DNA of 40,746 nt from JACVRU01 sp040902725 (GCA_040902725.1 JBBDWU010000018.1:1-40746), one strand, 5' to 3'; positions 16,660 through 25,395 are shown, numbered from the stretch's first letter. Numbers and translations are program-made. Notes: generated by a model from the sequence alone, not told the origin.

Positions 16660-17838
16660 ATGGCGCGTGTACTCGTCGGTGTCACGGGGGGCATCGCGGC
16701 CTACAAGGCCTGCGAGCTCGTCCGCCTGCTCGTCAAGGCGGGCCACGAGGTGATCCCGCTCGTCACGCCCGGCGCCGAGCGCTTCGTCACCGCGCGGACG
16801 TTCTCCGCGCTCGCCCGCCGGCCGCTCGCCGAGGACCCCTACCCGCACCTCGAGCGCGCCGACCTGCTCGTCGTCGCGCCGTGCACGGCGAACACGCTGG
16901 CCAAGCTCGCGCGCGGGCTCGCCGACTCCGTCCTCACCGAAGCGGCGCTCGCGCACCGAGGCCCGACGCTCGTCGCGCCGGCGATGAACCCGCGCATGTG
17001 GTCGCATCCCGCCGTCCAGGAGAACGCGCGCCTGCTCGAGGAGCGGGGCGTCGAGCTGATCGGCCCCGACGAGGGCGAGACGGCCGAGGGCGAGCTCGGA
17101 GTGGGGCGGATGGCCGAGCCTGAGGACATCCATGCCCACTGCGAAGAGCTGCTCGCCCATGCGCGCGAGCTCGAGGGCGTGCGCGTGCTCGTCAGCGCAG
17201 GCGGCACGCGCGAGCCGCTCGACGCCGTGCGCTTCGTCGGCAACCGGTCCTCCGGGCGGATGGGAGTCGCGGTGGCCGCCGAGGCACGCCGTCGCGGTGC
17301 CGAGGTGACACTGCTGGCGGCGAATCTCGCCGTACCGGCGCCCGCCGGCGTCCACGTTGTCCAGACGCCGACCGCGGCCGACCTCGAGCGCGAGGCGATC
17401 GCGCGGGCCGGCGCCGCCGACCTCGTCGTCATGGCCGCGGCCGTCGCCGACTACCGGCCGGCCGAGGCTCGTGCAGACAAACGGCCCAAGGACGCGTCGA
17501 ACTGGACAGTGGAGCTCGAGCCGACCACGGACGTCCTGGCCGAGCTCGGCCGAGACGCGAACGGCACCGTGCTCGTCGGCTTCGCGGCCGACGTCGGCGA
17601 CGCGGGGCTTGCGCGCGCCCGCGAGAAGCTGGAGCGCAAAGGGGTGAACCTCTTCGTCTTCAACGACGTATCACGGGAGGACGTCGGCTTCGACGCACCC
17701 GACAACGAGGTGGTGCTGATCTCGAAGACTGGGGAACGGCGGATCGGGAAGGCGCCGAAGCGGCGGATCGCGGCGGCGATCCTCGACGAGGCCCAGGAGC
17801 TCCTGAAGGAGGCGAATGGACGAGCGCCTGGCGAGTGA
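16660..17838 (+). CDS. coaBC: bifunctional phosphopantothenoylcysteine decarboxylase/phosphopantothenate-cysteine ligase
   Basis: 392 residues, two steps of coenzyme A synthesis. The N-terminal flavoprotein decarboxylase (CoaC) has GGIAAYKA, the PAMN active-site loop (PAMNPRMW) and a histidine in the ERADLLVVAPCTANT region. The C-terminal CoaB half starts at VLVSAGGTREPLDAVRFVGNRSSGRMG, the conserved ligase motif, and contains KKRPK-like ADKRPKDASNW. ATG 16660 is chosen by homology; ATG 16651 would add three residues, and no strong SD precedes either. Separated from rpoZ by a hairpin-rich spacer. Its end overlaps moxR by 23 nt. Confidence 0.94.
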   Translation: MARVLVGVTGGIAAYKACELVRLLVKAGHEVIPLVTPGAERFVTARTFSALARRPLAEDPYPHLERADLLVVAPCTANTLAKLARGLADSVLTEAALAHRGPTLVAPAMNPRMWSHPAVQENARLLEERGVELIGPDEGETAEGELGVGRMAEPEDIHAHCEELLAHARELEGVRVLVSAGGTREPLDAVRFVGNRSSGRMGVAVAAEARRRGAEVTLLAANLAVPAPAGVHVVQTPTAADLEREAIARAGAADLVVMAAAVADYRPAEARADKRPKDASNWTVELEPTTDVLAELGRDANGTVLVGFAADVGDAGLARAREKLERKGVNLFVFNDVSREDVGFDAPDNEVVLISKTGERRIGKAPKRRIAAAILDEAQELLKEANGRAPGE

Positions 17839-18790
17839 GCGCCGGCCGGTCGAGGTCGACGCCTCGGCCGCCGTCATCGAGCGCATCACGGACAACCTGG
17901 GCCAGGTGCTGCACGTCCCGCGCGACATCCTCGAGCTCTGCGTCCTCTGCCTCGTGGCCGAGGGCCACCTGATCATCGAGGACTTCCCCGGCGTGGGAAA
18001 GACGATGCTGGCGAAGGCGCTCGCGCGCTCGGTCGACTGCTCGTTCTCGCGGCTCCAGTTCACGCCCGACCTGCTCCCCTCGGACGTGACCGGCGTGAAC
18101 GTCTTCGACCAGCGCTCGAACGAGTTCGAGTTCAGGCCGGGCCCCGTGTTCGCGAACCTGCTGCTCGTCGACGAGATCAACCGCGCCTCCCCGAAGACCC
18201 AGGCCGCGCTGCTCGAGTGCATGCAGGAGAACCAGATCACGATCGACGGCACCACCTACCGGCTGGCGCGGCCGTTCATGGTGCTCGCCACCCAGAACCC
18301 GATCGAGTACGAGGGCACCTACGCGCTTCCGGAGGCGCAGCTCGACCGCTTCTCGATGCGGATCGCGCTCGGCTATCCGGCCATTGCGGAAGAGGCGCGG
18401 ATGCTCTCCGAGCAGACGACGGGGACGCCCATCGACCAGCTCGAGCCCGTCACCGACGCGCCCGAGGTGCTGCGCGTGATCGACGCGGCGCAGTGCATCT
18501 TCGTCGAGGAGAGCCTCCACCGGTACGTCGTCACGCTGCTGCGCCAGACGCGCAGCGACCCGCGGCTCTACCTCGGCGGGAGCCCGCGGGCCGGGATCGC
18601 GTTGCTGCGGGTGGCCAAGGCGCGGGCGCTCGCACGCGAGCGGGAGTACCTGCTGCCCGACGACGTGAAGGCGGTCGCGCGCCAGGTGCTCTCGCACCGG
18701 CTGATCCTCGCCCCCGAAGCGCGCTCCGCGGGCCTCTCGGCCGGCGACCTCGTCGACCAGGTCGTCGAGAAGACGCCAGTTCCGGTCTAG
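17816..18790 (+). CDS. MoxR-family AAA+ ATPase
   Basis: 324 residues. Walker A at about 59-65 (GVGKTMLAK), Walker B LLLVDEINRASPKTQAALLE, sensor 1 in ATQNPIEYEGTY and a sensor 2 arginine in the GGSPRAGIALLR helix are all MoxR signatures. MoxR ATPases act as chaperone-like factors that activate neighbouring VWA/DUF58 proteins. Here the DUF58 and transglutaminase genes follow directly, the classic MoxR-DUF58-TgpA arrangement. ATG 17816 lies within coaBC, after AAGGAGG with good spacing. The stop overlaps the next GTG by one base. Confidence 0.93.
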   Translation: MDERLASERRPVEVDASAAVIERITDNLGQVLHVPRDILELCVLCLVAEGHLIIEDFPGVGKTMLAKALARSVDCSFSRLQFTPDLLPSDVTGVNVFDQRSNEFEFRPGPVFANLLLVDEINRASPKTQAALLECMQENQITIDGTTYRLARPFMVLATQNPIEYEGTYALPEAQLDRFSMRIALGYPAIAEEARMLSEQTTGTPIDQLEPVTDAPEVLRVIDAAQCIFVEESLHRYVVTLLRQTRSDPRLYLGGSPRAGIALLRVAKARALAREREYLLPDDVKAVARQVLSHRLILAPEARSAGLSAGDLVDQVVEKTPVPV

Positions 18791-20010
18791 TGCTCACCGC
18801 GCGCGGGAGGCTCGCGCTCGCGCTCGGCGCCGCCCTCTACCTCGCCGCGTGGGCCTTCGGCGCCGACCCGCTCTACCCGGTCGCCGTCGGGCTCGTCCTT
18901 GCCGGCGCGCTCGCGCGCACGTGGATCCAGCTCGCCGGCCGGCCGATGCAGCTGCGCCGCGAGAGCTGGGGCGGGCACGAACGGACGGAGGGCGACGACG
19001 TCCCGGTCGATCTCGAGCTGGCGTACGAGGGGCGGCTGCTGCCGTCGTCGGTCACGGTGACCGACCGGATCGCGAGGCTCGGCGAGCGGGAGGTCGACCT
19101 GACCCGCCGGCCGGGCCGGCGGCTCTCGGGCCGCTACGTCTGCGCGCGCGTCCCCCGCGGCCGCTACCGCTTCGAGGAGACCCGCGTGGTGCTCGAAGAC
19201 CCGTTCGGGCTTGCGAGCGCGGAGCTGCGGCTCGAGAGCACCGGCGCGCTGCTCGTCTACCCGCGGCTCGTGGAGCTCGGCGAGCTCTTCACCGAGACCG
19301 GCTCCCGCCGGCTCGAGGGGCGGAGGCTGCTCCTGCGGCGGCCGACCGGCTTCGACCTGCACAGCGTCCGCGAGTGGGATGAGGGCGAGTCGCTGCGGAT
19401 GGTCCACTGGCCGTCGACCGCCCGGCGGGGGCGGCTGATGGTGAAGGAGCTCGAGGACGCGCCGCGGGACGAGGTGGCCGTGCTGCTCGACGCCGCCGAG
19501 GGCGTCGACGCCGGCGAGCCCCCCGACTCCAGCTTCGACGCCCAGGTGCGGGCGGCCGGGTCGATCCTCCAGGCCCACGCGCGCCGCGGGCGGCGCGCGG
19601 TGCTGGTCGTCAACGGCCGCGTCCGCGAGAGCCAGGGTGTCGGCGTCGAGGACTCGGACCTGCGCGGCGCGCTCGAGCTGCTCGCGGCCGCCGAGCCGAA
19701 CGGGCAGACGCCGGCGTCGGCGCTGCTCGCCGAGGAGGCGAGCCGGGCGGCGCGCGCGCTCGAGGTCATCGTCGTCACCGCACGGCTCCCCGCCGACCTG
19801 GTCGAACGGCTCGTGCACCGCTCGGCGCGCGGGCTGAGGGCCGGAGTGGTCTACGTGGACGCGTCGAGCTGGAGTGGGGGCGGGACGCGAGAGCCGGGCC
19901 TGCTCCGGCTCCAGAGCGCCGCCGTCCCGGTCGCCGTCGTTCGCCGCGGCGACGACCTGAGGGCCGTGCTCGGCGGCACGGTCTTCGCGGAGGCCGCTGC
20001 CGGTGGCTAG
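18790..20010 (+). CDS. DUF58-domain protein
   Basis: 406 residues. Two N-terminal membrane segments (about residues 7-23 and 26-45), a periplasm-like beta region, then the DUF58 core (VREWDEGESLRMVHWPSTARRGRLMVKELED, about 195-230) and a VWA-like Rossmann half (VAVLLDAAEGVDAG). In MoxR operons DUF58 proteins are the presumed clients of the ATPase; function in wall or envelope assembly is suspected but not proven. The GTG start at 18790 shares its G with the moxR TAG. It overlaps the transglutaminase start by 8 nt. Confidence 0.88.
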   Translation: MLTARGRLALALGAALYLAAWAFGADPLYPVAVGLVLAGALARTWIQLAGRPMQLRRESWGGHERTEGDDVPVDLELAYEGRLLPSSVTVTDRIARLGEREVDLTRRPGRRLSGRYVCARVPRGRYRFEETRVVLEDPFGLASAELRLESTGALLVYPRLVELGELFTETGSRRLEGRRLLLRRPTGFDLHSVREWDEGESLRMVHWPSTARRGRLMVKELEDAPRDEVAVLLDAAEGVDAGEPPDSSFDAQVRAAGSILQAHARRGRRAVLVVNGRVRESQGVGVEDSDLRGALELLAAAEPNGQTPASALLAEEASRAARALEVIVVTARLPADLVERLVHRSARGLRAGVVYVDASSWSGGGTREPGLLRLQSAAVPVAVVRRGDDLRAVLGGTVFAEAAAGG

Positions 20011-22213
20011 GAGCCTCGCCCTCTACGTCCTGCCGGCGGTGCTCGTCGCGACCGCGTGGGCGCGCCTGGAGGAGGGGACGACCGACTCGGCAGCGGTGGC
20101 GATGCTGTTCCTGGCCGCCGCGCCCGTCGTCGTCCGTCCCTGGTGGGGACGCCTCGTCGCCGCGGCGGTCGCCTCCATGGCCGCCGTCCACGTCGCGTTC
20201 GACGTCTCGCTGCTCTTCCGCGGGCTCGGGTCGCAGTTCAAGGACGGCTTCCTGGCGTTCTACGACGTGCCCCAGCCCTTCCTCGTCCCCGAGCACCCGC
20301 TCATGCACGCCGTCGTCCTGGTCGCGATCTTCGGCTTCGGGCTGGCGCTCGCGCTGGCGATCGCCGCCCGCCGTCCGGTCGTCGCCTCGGTCGTTCTGCT
20401 CGTCGGCTCGGTCTGGCCGGCGACGCTCGTCTCGGGCAGCGACCTCGCCCGCGGCGCGCTCACGCTCGCCGCCGTGCTCGGCCTGCTGGCCTTCGGCGGG
20501 CCCAGGCCGACCCGGTCGCTCCGCTCGGCCGCCGTCGTCGGTGCCCTGCTCGTCGCCGCGGCCGTCGGCGCCTCGACCTCCCAGGCGGTCGCGAAGCCGG
20601 AGATCTTCCGCTGGCAGGACTGGGACCTCTACGACAAGCCGGCCGAGCGGCGGGGCGTGGGCTTCGTCTGGAACGCGACCTACCGGCCGCTCGAGTGGCC
20701 GAAGGAAGAGACGACGATGCTGACCGTCAGCGGGCCAAGGCGGAACCTGTACTGGCGCGCCACGACGCTCGACACCTTCCGGGGCGACCGCTGGGTGGAG
20801 GAGCTGCCGGTAACGGGCTTCTTCGAGGGACAGGTGGACGTGTTCGAACTCGCGGACGGCCTCCTCCCCGACCGGGCGTACGACTCGCGCCGGTGGATCC
20901 GCGCCGACGTGAAGGTCGAGGCCCTGCGGGACAAGCACCTGATCGGAGCGAGCATGCCGGTCGCCTACGACGCTCCAGGCATCGGTGCCTTCCGGCTCAG
21001 GCCCGGCGGCATCGCGACCTTCGCAACCGACCTCCCTCGCGGTGCGGAGTACACGGTCTGGTCCTACGCGCCCTCGCCCAAGCCCGACCAGCTCGCTCGG
21101 CCACAGCCGGACGTCGCGCTGCCGCAGCAGTACCTGGAGATCGCGGGCGGGCGGCCCGTGCCTCCCTTCCGCCGGCCGAACCGGCACTCGGCCGTGCTGG
21201 AGCGGCTCGGCGTGGGTGCGCTCGCCCCGTACCGGGCGCTGTACGAGCAGGCGCGCGAGGTCGTCGGCAACCCGGGCAACCAGTACGCCGCCGCGGTGGC
21301 GCTCGAGGCCTGGTTCCGCTCCGAGGGCGGCTTCACGTACGACGAGGCCCCCCCGCAGGCCGTCGACGGGCCGCCGCTCGTCGCTTTCCTCCAGCACAAG
21401 CGCGGCTACTGCCAGTACTACGCGGGCGCGATGGCGCTGATGCTCCGCTACCTCGGCATCCCGGCGCGGGTCGCGGTCGGCTTCACCAGCGGGACGCTGA
21501 ACAAGGACCGGACGAAATGGACGGTCACCGATCACGACGCGCATGCCTGGGTCGAGGTCTGGTTCCCGCGCTGGGGCTGGATCCCGTTCGACCCGACGCC
21601 CGGCCGCGGACAGCTCTCAGGGCCCTACTCCTACGCGGGCGCGAACTTCGACGCGGCGGGCGCGGCGCGCGCGCTCGGAGGCGAGGCCGCGCGCGGCCAG
21701 TTCACCCGCGGGCTGATCGACCTGCTGACCGAGCGGCGGGCCGGTGAGGAGTTCCAGCCCGTCGGCGGTGGCGGGGGCAGCGTCGCGATCGTCCGCGAGC
21801 GCGGCGCCAGCCTGTTGAAGCTCCTGCTGATCGTGGCCGGCATCGCCGGGGCCGGGATCGTCCTCGTCAAGCGGGGGCTGCTGTGGGGGCGGTCGCTCTC
21901 GCGCGACCCGAGGAGAGTCGCGGCCGCCTCGCGCCGCGAGATCGTGGACTTCCTCGTCGATCAGGGCATCGAAATCCCGCGGAGCGCGACGCCACGCGAG
22001 CTCGCCGTGGAGCTGCGGCGAATGCTGGGAGTCGAGGCCGGCGCCTTCGCGGACGCGCTGGCCGCGGCCCGTTTCGCGCCCCCGCGGGAGTCGCGGGCCG
22101 CGGCGCGGCGGGTGCGGCACGAGCTGCGTGCTGTGCGCCGTGGCCTCCGCGGCGCCGTGGGCGTCCCGCGCCGGTTGCGCGGCGCCGTCAGCCTGCGCTC
22201 GCTCGCAGCCTGA
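20003..22213 (+). CDS. membrane transglutaminase-like protein (DUF3488/TgpA type)
   Basis: 736 residues. Six or so membrane helices within residues 1-190, then an extracytoplasmic transglutaminase-like domain with the full triad: C470 (GYCQYYAGAM), H514 (DAHAWVEVWF) and D530 (WIPFDPTPG). One further membrane helix at about 610-630 (LLKLLLIVAGIAGAGIVLV) is followed by a cytoplasmic DUF4129-like tail. Such proteins close MoxR-DUF58 operons and probably act as transpeptidases or proteases on envelope proteins. GTG 20003. The 3' end overlaps the convergent Lnt-like gene by 26 nt. Confidence 0.9.
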   Translation: MARSLALYVLPAVLVATAWARLEEGTTDSAAVAMLFLAAAPVVVRPWWGRLVAAAVASMAAVHVAFDVSLLFRGLGSQFKDGFLAFYDVPQPFLVPEHPLMHAVVLVAIFGFGLALALAIAARRPVVASVVLLVGSVWPATLVSGSDLARGALTLAAVLGLLAFGGPRPTRSLRSAAVVGALLVAAAVGASTSQAVAKPEIFRWQDWDLYDKPAERRGVGFVWNATYRPLEWPKEETTMLTVSGPRRNLYWRATTLDTFRGDRWVEELPVTGFFEGQVDVFELADGLLPDRAYDSRRWIRADVKVEALRDKHLIGASMPVAYDAPGIGAFRLRPGGIATFATDLPRGAEYTVWSYAPSPKPDQLARPQPDVALPQQYLEIAGGRPVPPFRRPNRHSAVLERLGVGALAPYRALYEQAREVVGNPGNQYAAAVALEAWFRSEGGFTYDEAPPQAVDGPPLVAFLQHKRGYCQYYAGAMALMLRYLGIPARVAVGFTSGTLNKDRTKWTVTDHDAHAWVEVWFPRWGWIPFDPTPGRGQLSGPYSYAGANFDAAGAARALGGEAARGQFTRGLIDLLTERRAGEEFQPVGGGGGSVAIVRERGASLLKLLLIVAGIAGAGIVLVKRGLLWGRSLSRDPRRVAAASRREIVDFLVDQGIEIPRSATPRELAVELRRMLGVEAGAFADALAAARFAPPRESRAAARRVRHELRAVRRGLRGAVGVPRRLRGAVSLRSLAA

Positions 22214-23582
22214 GCAGCAGGAGCAGCGCGGCGCCGGCAACGGCCGCCCAGCCGAAGAGGTCGCCGATGCGCACGTACGGCGTGTCGTGCGGCGCCGAGA
22301 CCGCGGCGGCCACGACCGTGCGCCGCCGCTCGAGCCCGGCGTCCGCCCGGACGGCACCGCGGTCGAAGACCGCCGATCCGTAGCGCCAGTCGGCGCGCAC
22401 GAGCGGGCGCCCGACGGCGGCCGAGGCGATCCGCTCGTGGGCACGATGATGCGGGGCGAGCTGCTTCCAATCGTGCGTGCTCGACGTCAGCACCGTCGCG
22501 CCGGCGGCGGCGAGCTCGCGCGCGACCGCGGCGTCCTGGCTGTCGACGCCGAGCATCGTCCCCAGCTCGCCGATGGGCCGCGGCTCGCCGGGATCGCCCC
22601 GCTCGCCGACGAACCACATCGGCCGGTGCTTCGGCTCGGCCCGGGAGAGGCCGCCACCCGCCGCGACGACCGCGCCGCCCTCGGCCGGGCCGGGCAGGAA
22701 GAAGGGGACGACGAGCCTGCCGGCGCTCGGCCCGAGCTCGACCTCGCCCGGTGGGATCCAGACCGCCGCCTCCGGCCAGACCACGACCGCCGCCGGCGCC
22801 CGGATTTGCTCCAGGTCGCGGACGATCACGCGCGCCGACTCGGGGTAGCGGCGCGCGCGGTGGAAACGAAGGAGCGGGCGGTCGAACTCGGCGGTGTCGT
22901 AGCCGGGCTGCACGGCGGCGAGCTCGAGGCGCGGCGGCCCGGGCTCGGGGATCCAGAGCACGGCCCCAACCGCGATCGCGGCGGCGAGCGCGAGGGACGG
23001 CAGTGCGCGCCGGGCGAGCGCCAGGTTCGCCAGCGCGATCGTGAACGTCAGCAGCCAGGGGCCGCCGACCGCGGCCACGTCGGCGAGTGGAGTGTCGTGC
23101 TGCGTCGCGTAGAGCTCGCCGAACAGGCCGGCGGGGTCGAGCTTCGTCCGCAGCGTGTCGAGCGCCGTCCACCCGATCGCGCCCGCGAGCACAGCGGGCG
23201 CACCCAGGAACGGGAAGCGGAGGGCGTAGAGGAGCGCGACGAGGAGGGGGACGGCCACCAGCGCTACGGCCAGCACCGGCGAGTCGCCGACCAGGATCGG
23301 CACGATCGGGTCGTCGGCCCACTGGTTCTCGGCCAGCCCGAAGGGAAGCGCGGGCACCAGCAGCAGCTCGAGCGAGACGCCGAACGCGAGCGGCAACGCC
23401 AGGCGGCCTGGGCGCCCTGGCAGTCGAAAGGCAGCGGTCGCTGCAGGCACGAGCGCGATCCAGGCGAGCCAGCCGGCGCCCACGGCGGGCGATGCCACCC
23501 AGAGCAGCAGCCCGCTTGCGAGCGCTGCCGCAACCGACAACAGCCACTGGCTACGCTCGGGCGAGATGGAGGCGGTGGTCAT
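22188..23582 (-). CDS. apolipoprotein N-acyltransferase-like protein without catalytic cysteine
   Basis: 464 residues: an N-terminal set of about six membrane helices, a carbon-nitrogen-hydrolase domain (about 215-430) and a last membrane helix, the Lnt layout. Of the Glu-Lys-Cys triad, Glu is visible in VVVWPEAAVW and Lys plausibly in AEPKHRPMWFVGE. The cysteine position reads G in LGTMLGVDSQ, where Lnt has ICYE/D. The whole translation contains no cysteine at all, so thioester acyl transfer is excluded. A pseudoenzyme or a changed chemistry is likely. The ATG at 23582 overlaps the divergent nucleotidyltransferase start by 17 nt; a TTG further in is possible. Confidence 0.82.
   Translation of the reverse strand: MTTASISPERSQWLLSVAAALASGLLLWVASPAVGAGWLAWIALVPAATAAFRLPGRPGRLALPLAFGVSLELLLVPALPFGLAENQWADDPIVPILVGDSPVLAVALVAVPLLVALLYALRFPFLGAPAVLAGAIGWTALDTLRTKLDPAGLFGELYATQHDTPLADVAAVGGPWLLTFTIALANLALARRALPSLALAAAIAVGAVLWIPEPGPPRLELAAVQPGYDTAEFDRPLLRFHRARRYPESARVIVRDLEQIRAPAAVVVWPEAAVWIPPGEVELGPSAGRLVVPFFLPGPAEGGAVVAAGGGLSRAEPKHRPMWFVGERGDPGEPRPIGELGTMLGVDSQDAAVARELAAAGATVLTSSTHDWKQLAPHHRAHERIASAAVGRPLVRADWRYGSAVFDRGAVRADAGLERRRTVVAAAVSAPHDTPYVRIGDLFGWAAVAGAALLLLLRLRASAG
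23552..23557 (+). promoter_or_regulatory. candidate -10 box (TACGCT) for the nucleotidyltransferase gene
   Basis: TACGCT lies 14 nt before the ATG at 23566, inside the 5' coding end of the divergent Lnt-like gene. It fits the leaderless pattern of this genome; no strong -35. Confidence 0.4.
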
Positions 23583-24264
23583 GGCTGCGGGCGAGGGGCG
23601 GCGGCTCAGGCCGATCACCGAACGCTACGCCAAGCCCGTCCTGCCGATCGACGGGCGGCCGGTGCTCGCGACGCTGCTGCGAGAGCTGGCCGGTGTCGTC
23701 GAGCGCGTCTGGCTCGTGACCGGGCACCTCGCCGATCAGGTGGAGGCGCTGGCGGGGGATGGGAGCGCCTTCGGGGTCGAGGTGCGGCCGGTGTCCCAGC
23801 CCGAACCGCTCGGCTCGGCCGACGCCGTGCTCAGGGCCGTGCAGGCCGGTGCGCAGCCGCCGCTGCTCGTGGCCGGGGCCGACACGCTCTTCACAGCCGG
23901 GGACGTCGCGCGCTTCGCGGCGGGCGCCGGGGAGGCAGCCGGCGCGATCGCCGTCCGCCGCGAGCCGCCGCCGGACCCGCCGCACCGGCACGCCGTCCGG
24001 GTGGAGGAAGGACGCGTGACCCGGGTGCTCGACGACGACCCCGCGAACCCGCTCGCCGGCGCGCCGCTCTGGCTGGTCGGCCCGGCCGTCGCGCGGCTCC
24101 TCGACCCACTGCCCGGCAACCCTCCGCACGAGCTCGCCGACGCCTTCGAGCTGGCGATCGCGGCCGGGGAGACGATTGCGGGCGTCGAGATCGGAAAGAC
24201 ACGGGACCTGACCAGGCCGGTCGACCTGGCCGTCGAGAACTTCCCCTACTTGACGGGCCTATGA
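23566..24264 (+). CDS. sugar-1-phosphate nucleotidyltransferase (NTP_transferase family)
   Basis: 232 residues. It begins with the nucleotide-binding signature VVMAAGEGRRLRPITERYAKPVLPIDGRP, followed by PEPLGSADAVLRAV and a metal-binding VAGADTLF (position of the usual D-x-D/GD). It would transfer a nucleotide to a hexose-1-phosphate for glycan or envelope precursor synthesis. It is shorter than mannose-1-phosphate guanylyltransferase or RmlA and lacks a left-handed beta-helix, so the sugar cannot be told from sequence. It ends in an ATGA overlap with the TPR gene. Confidence 0.85.
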   Translation: MEAVVMAAGEGRRLRPITERYAKPVLPIDGRPVLATLLRELAGVVERVWLVTGHLADQVEALAGDGSAFGVEVRPVSQPEPLGSADAVLRAVQAGAQPPLLVAGADTLFTAGDVARFAAGAGEAAGAIAVRREPPPDPPHRHAVRVEEGRVTRVLDDDPANPLAGAPLWLVGPAVARLLDPLPGNPPHELADAFELAIAAGETIAGVEIGKTRDLTRPVDLAVENFPYLTGL

Positions 24265-24623
24265 GCGAGCGAGACGAGAGCACCTACACGCTGTTCCTGA
24301 GAGGGCGGGAGCACCTGCAGCGGGGAATGCCGGCGCAGGCGACCGTCTCGCTGGAGAAGGCGAAGCGCCGCGACCCGGGCAAGGCATCGATCCGCGAGGC
24401 GCTCGGGATCGCCTACTTCCGCATTCGCCGCTGGGAGGAGGCGGAGGCCGAGTTCCGGGCGGTGCTCGAGCTCTCGCCGGTGAACGACTACGCGCACTAC
24501 GCGCTCGGCCGCGCACTCGAGAAGCAGGGCCGGGTGCGCGAGGCGAACGGGCACTACAAGCTGGCGCGCTCGCTCAAGCCGAAGGACGCGCACTATGCGT
24601 CCCGCGTCTTGAACTTGGACTAG
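24261..24623 (+). CDS. small tetratricopeptide-repeat protein
   Basis: 120 residues, almost entirely helical, with about three TPR units (for example ASIREALGIAYFRIRRWEEAEAEF, then AHYALGRALEKQGRVREAN). TPRs mediate protein-protein contact; no partner is evident, but the ATGA overlap with the nucleotidyltransferase suggests a shared role in envelope glycan metabolism. Its stop TAG (24621-24623) is part of the left inverted repeat of the adjoining island, so the insertion may have fixed or altered the C-terminus (LNLD). Confidence 0.85.
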   Translation: MSERDESTYTLFLRGREHLQRGMPAQATVSLEKAKRRDPGKASIREALGIAYFRIRRWEEAEAEFRAVLELSPVNDYAHYALGRALEKQGRVREANGHYKLARSLKPKDAHYASRVLNLD

Positions 24624-24641
24624 GAGGGTTTGGCGAAACGA
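24620..24641 (+). repeat. left terminal inverted repeat of the island
   Basis: CTAGGAGGGT followed by TTGGCGAAACGA. 20 of 22 bases match the reverse complement of 25800-25821; the differences are T/C and G/A in the middle. Confidence 0.8.
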
Positions 24642-24643
24642 AG

Positions 24644-25009
24644 TTAGTCACGTTGCCGCTCCCTGAACGCGGCTATACGGCACGCTCCGTCGCAGTAGCG
24701 GCGACGCTTCGTTGCGTCGGCGGGTAGATCCTCACCGCACGAGTCGCAGGTTCGGATAGGCCCGGGAGGGGGCTGAGCCGGTTTTGGCAACCCGATTTGC
24801 CGCCCATATTCCGTGTCGGCCAACTCGTTCACAGCTCGTTGCCGCCACCTGTAGAGAGTAGACCGACTGCGCCAGAACCGGTACTCGAAATCGGCAACGG
24901 TACCGCCCATTTGCAGGCCTTTTGCAAAATCCACGCCATCTCGGGCGCGTTGAGATAGCCGCGAGAGCGGTAACGGATCGTCAAGCCACCTGATCGGCTG
25001 CCGCGCCAC
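24644..25009 (-). CDS. small HTH/zinc-ribbon protein of the island, unknown function
   Basis: 121 residues, no recognised family. The middle (about 38-62, ADFEYRFWRSRSTLYRWRQRAV) looks like a helix-turn-helix with a basic, aromatic recognition helix. The C-terminus carries C88-x2-C91 and C106-x3-C110 (CDSCGEDLP..., RRRYCDGACR), a zinc-ribbon/treble-clef pattern seen in small DNA-binding proteins. Its stop lies 2 nt inside the left inverted repeat, so it is the terminal gene of the island. Start GTG 25009 is tentative. Candidate roles are recognition of the element ends or regulation; it has no DDE or recombinase motifs. Confidence 0.6.
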   Translation of the reverse strand: MARQPIRWLDDPLPLSRLSQRARDGVDFAKGLQMGGTVADFEYRFWRSRSTLYRWRQRAVNELADTEYGRQIGLPKPAQPPPGPIRTCDSCGEDLPADATKRRRYCDGACRIAAFRERQRD

Positions 25010-25095
25010 GCAACGACTGTAACGGAACGGATGAGAAAACCGCTCCGATACTCAGCTATGCCGAACCGACCGGGGAAGCGGTCAGCTCGGCAAGC

Positions 25096-25169
25096 CGGGG
25101 CGTAGCTCAATCGGCGAGAGCACCCAGTTCTGGACTGGGAGGTTGAGGGTCCGAACCCCTCCGCCCCGA
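25096..25169 (+). tRNA. tRNA-Gln (anticodon CTG), atypical
   Basis: 74 nt, full cloverleaf: acceptor CGGGGCG/CGCCCCG, D-stem GCTC/GAGC, anticodon stem CCCAG/CTGGG with loop TTCTGGA, T-stem GAGGG/CCCTC, discriminator A, no encoded CCA. Two oddities: the first pair is C1-G72 instead of the weak U1-A72 usual for bacterial tRNA-Gln, and the T-loop reads TCCGAAC, with C where the nearly universal U55 should be. It may be a decaying or element-borne tRNA. Confidence 0.8.
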
Positions 25170-25194
25170 CTACGAACTCTGCCCAGCTTATCCA

Positions 25195-25395
25195 TTGCTT
25201 CTCAACCCGGCTGTTCGCTTCTGGCTCGCACGACTCCAACCGCGTCCACGCCGCGTGGGCCGGGCCTCCGTCGAGCGCGAGTTCGGACGCTTGAAGCACG
25301 ACTACGGCCTCGCCCCGCTCCGTGTCCGAGGCATCGAGCGCGTCCGCCGTCACGCCGACCTCACGATCCTCGCCCGGCTCGCGCAGGCGCTTTAG
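25195..25395 (+). pseudogene. C-terminal remnant of a DDE transposase
   Basis: The 66-codon frame ends in SVEREFGRLKHDYGLAPLRVRG and HADLTILARLAQAL, the C-terminal part of IS5/IS1182-like DDE transposases including the final acidic residue of the catalytic triad (E in VEREFGRLK). The N-terminal two-thirds with the other two acidic residues is missing, and the frame opens only 26 nt after the tRNA. It is a relic and cannot encode an active enzyme. Exact IS family needs a database search. Confidence 0.78.
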
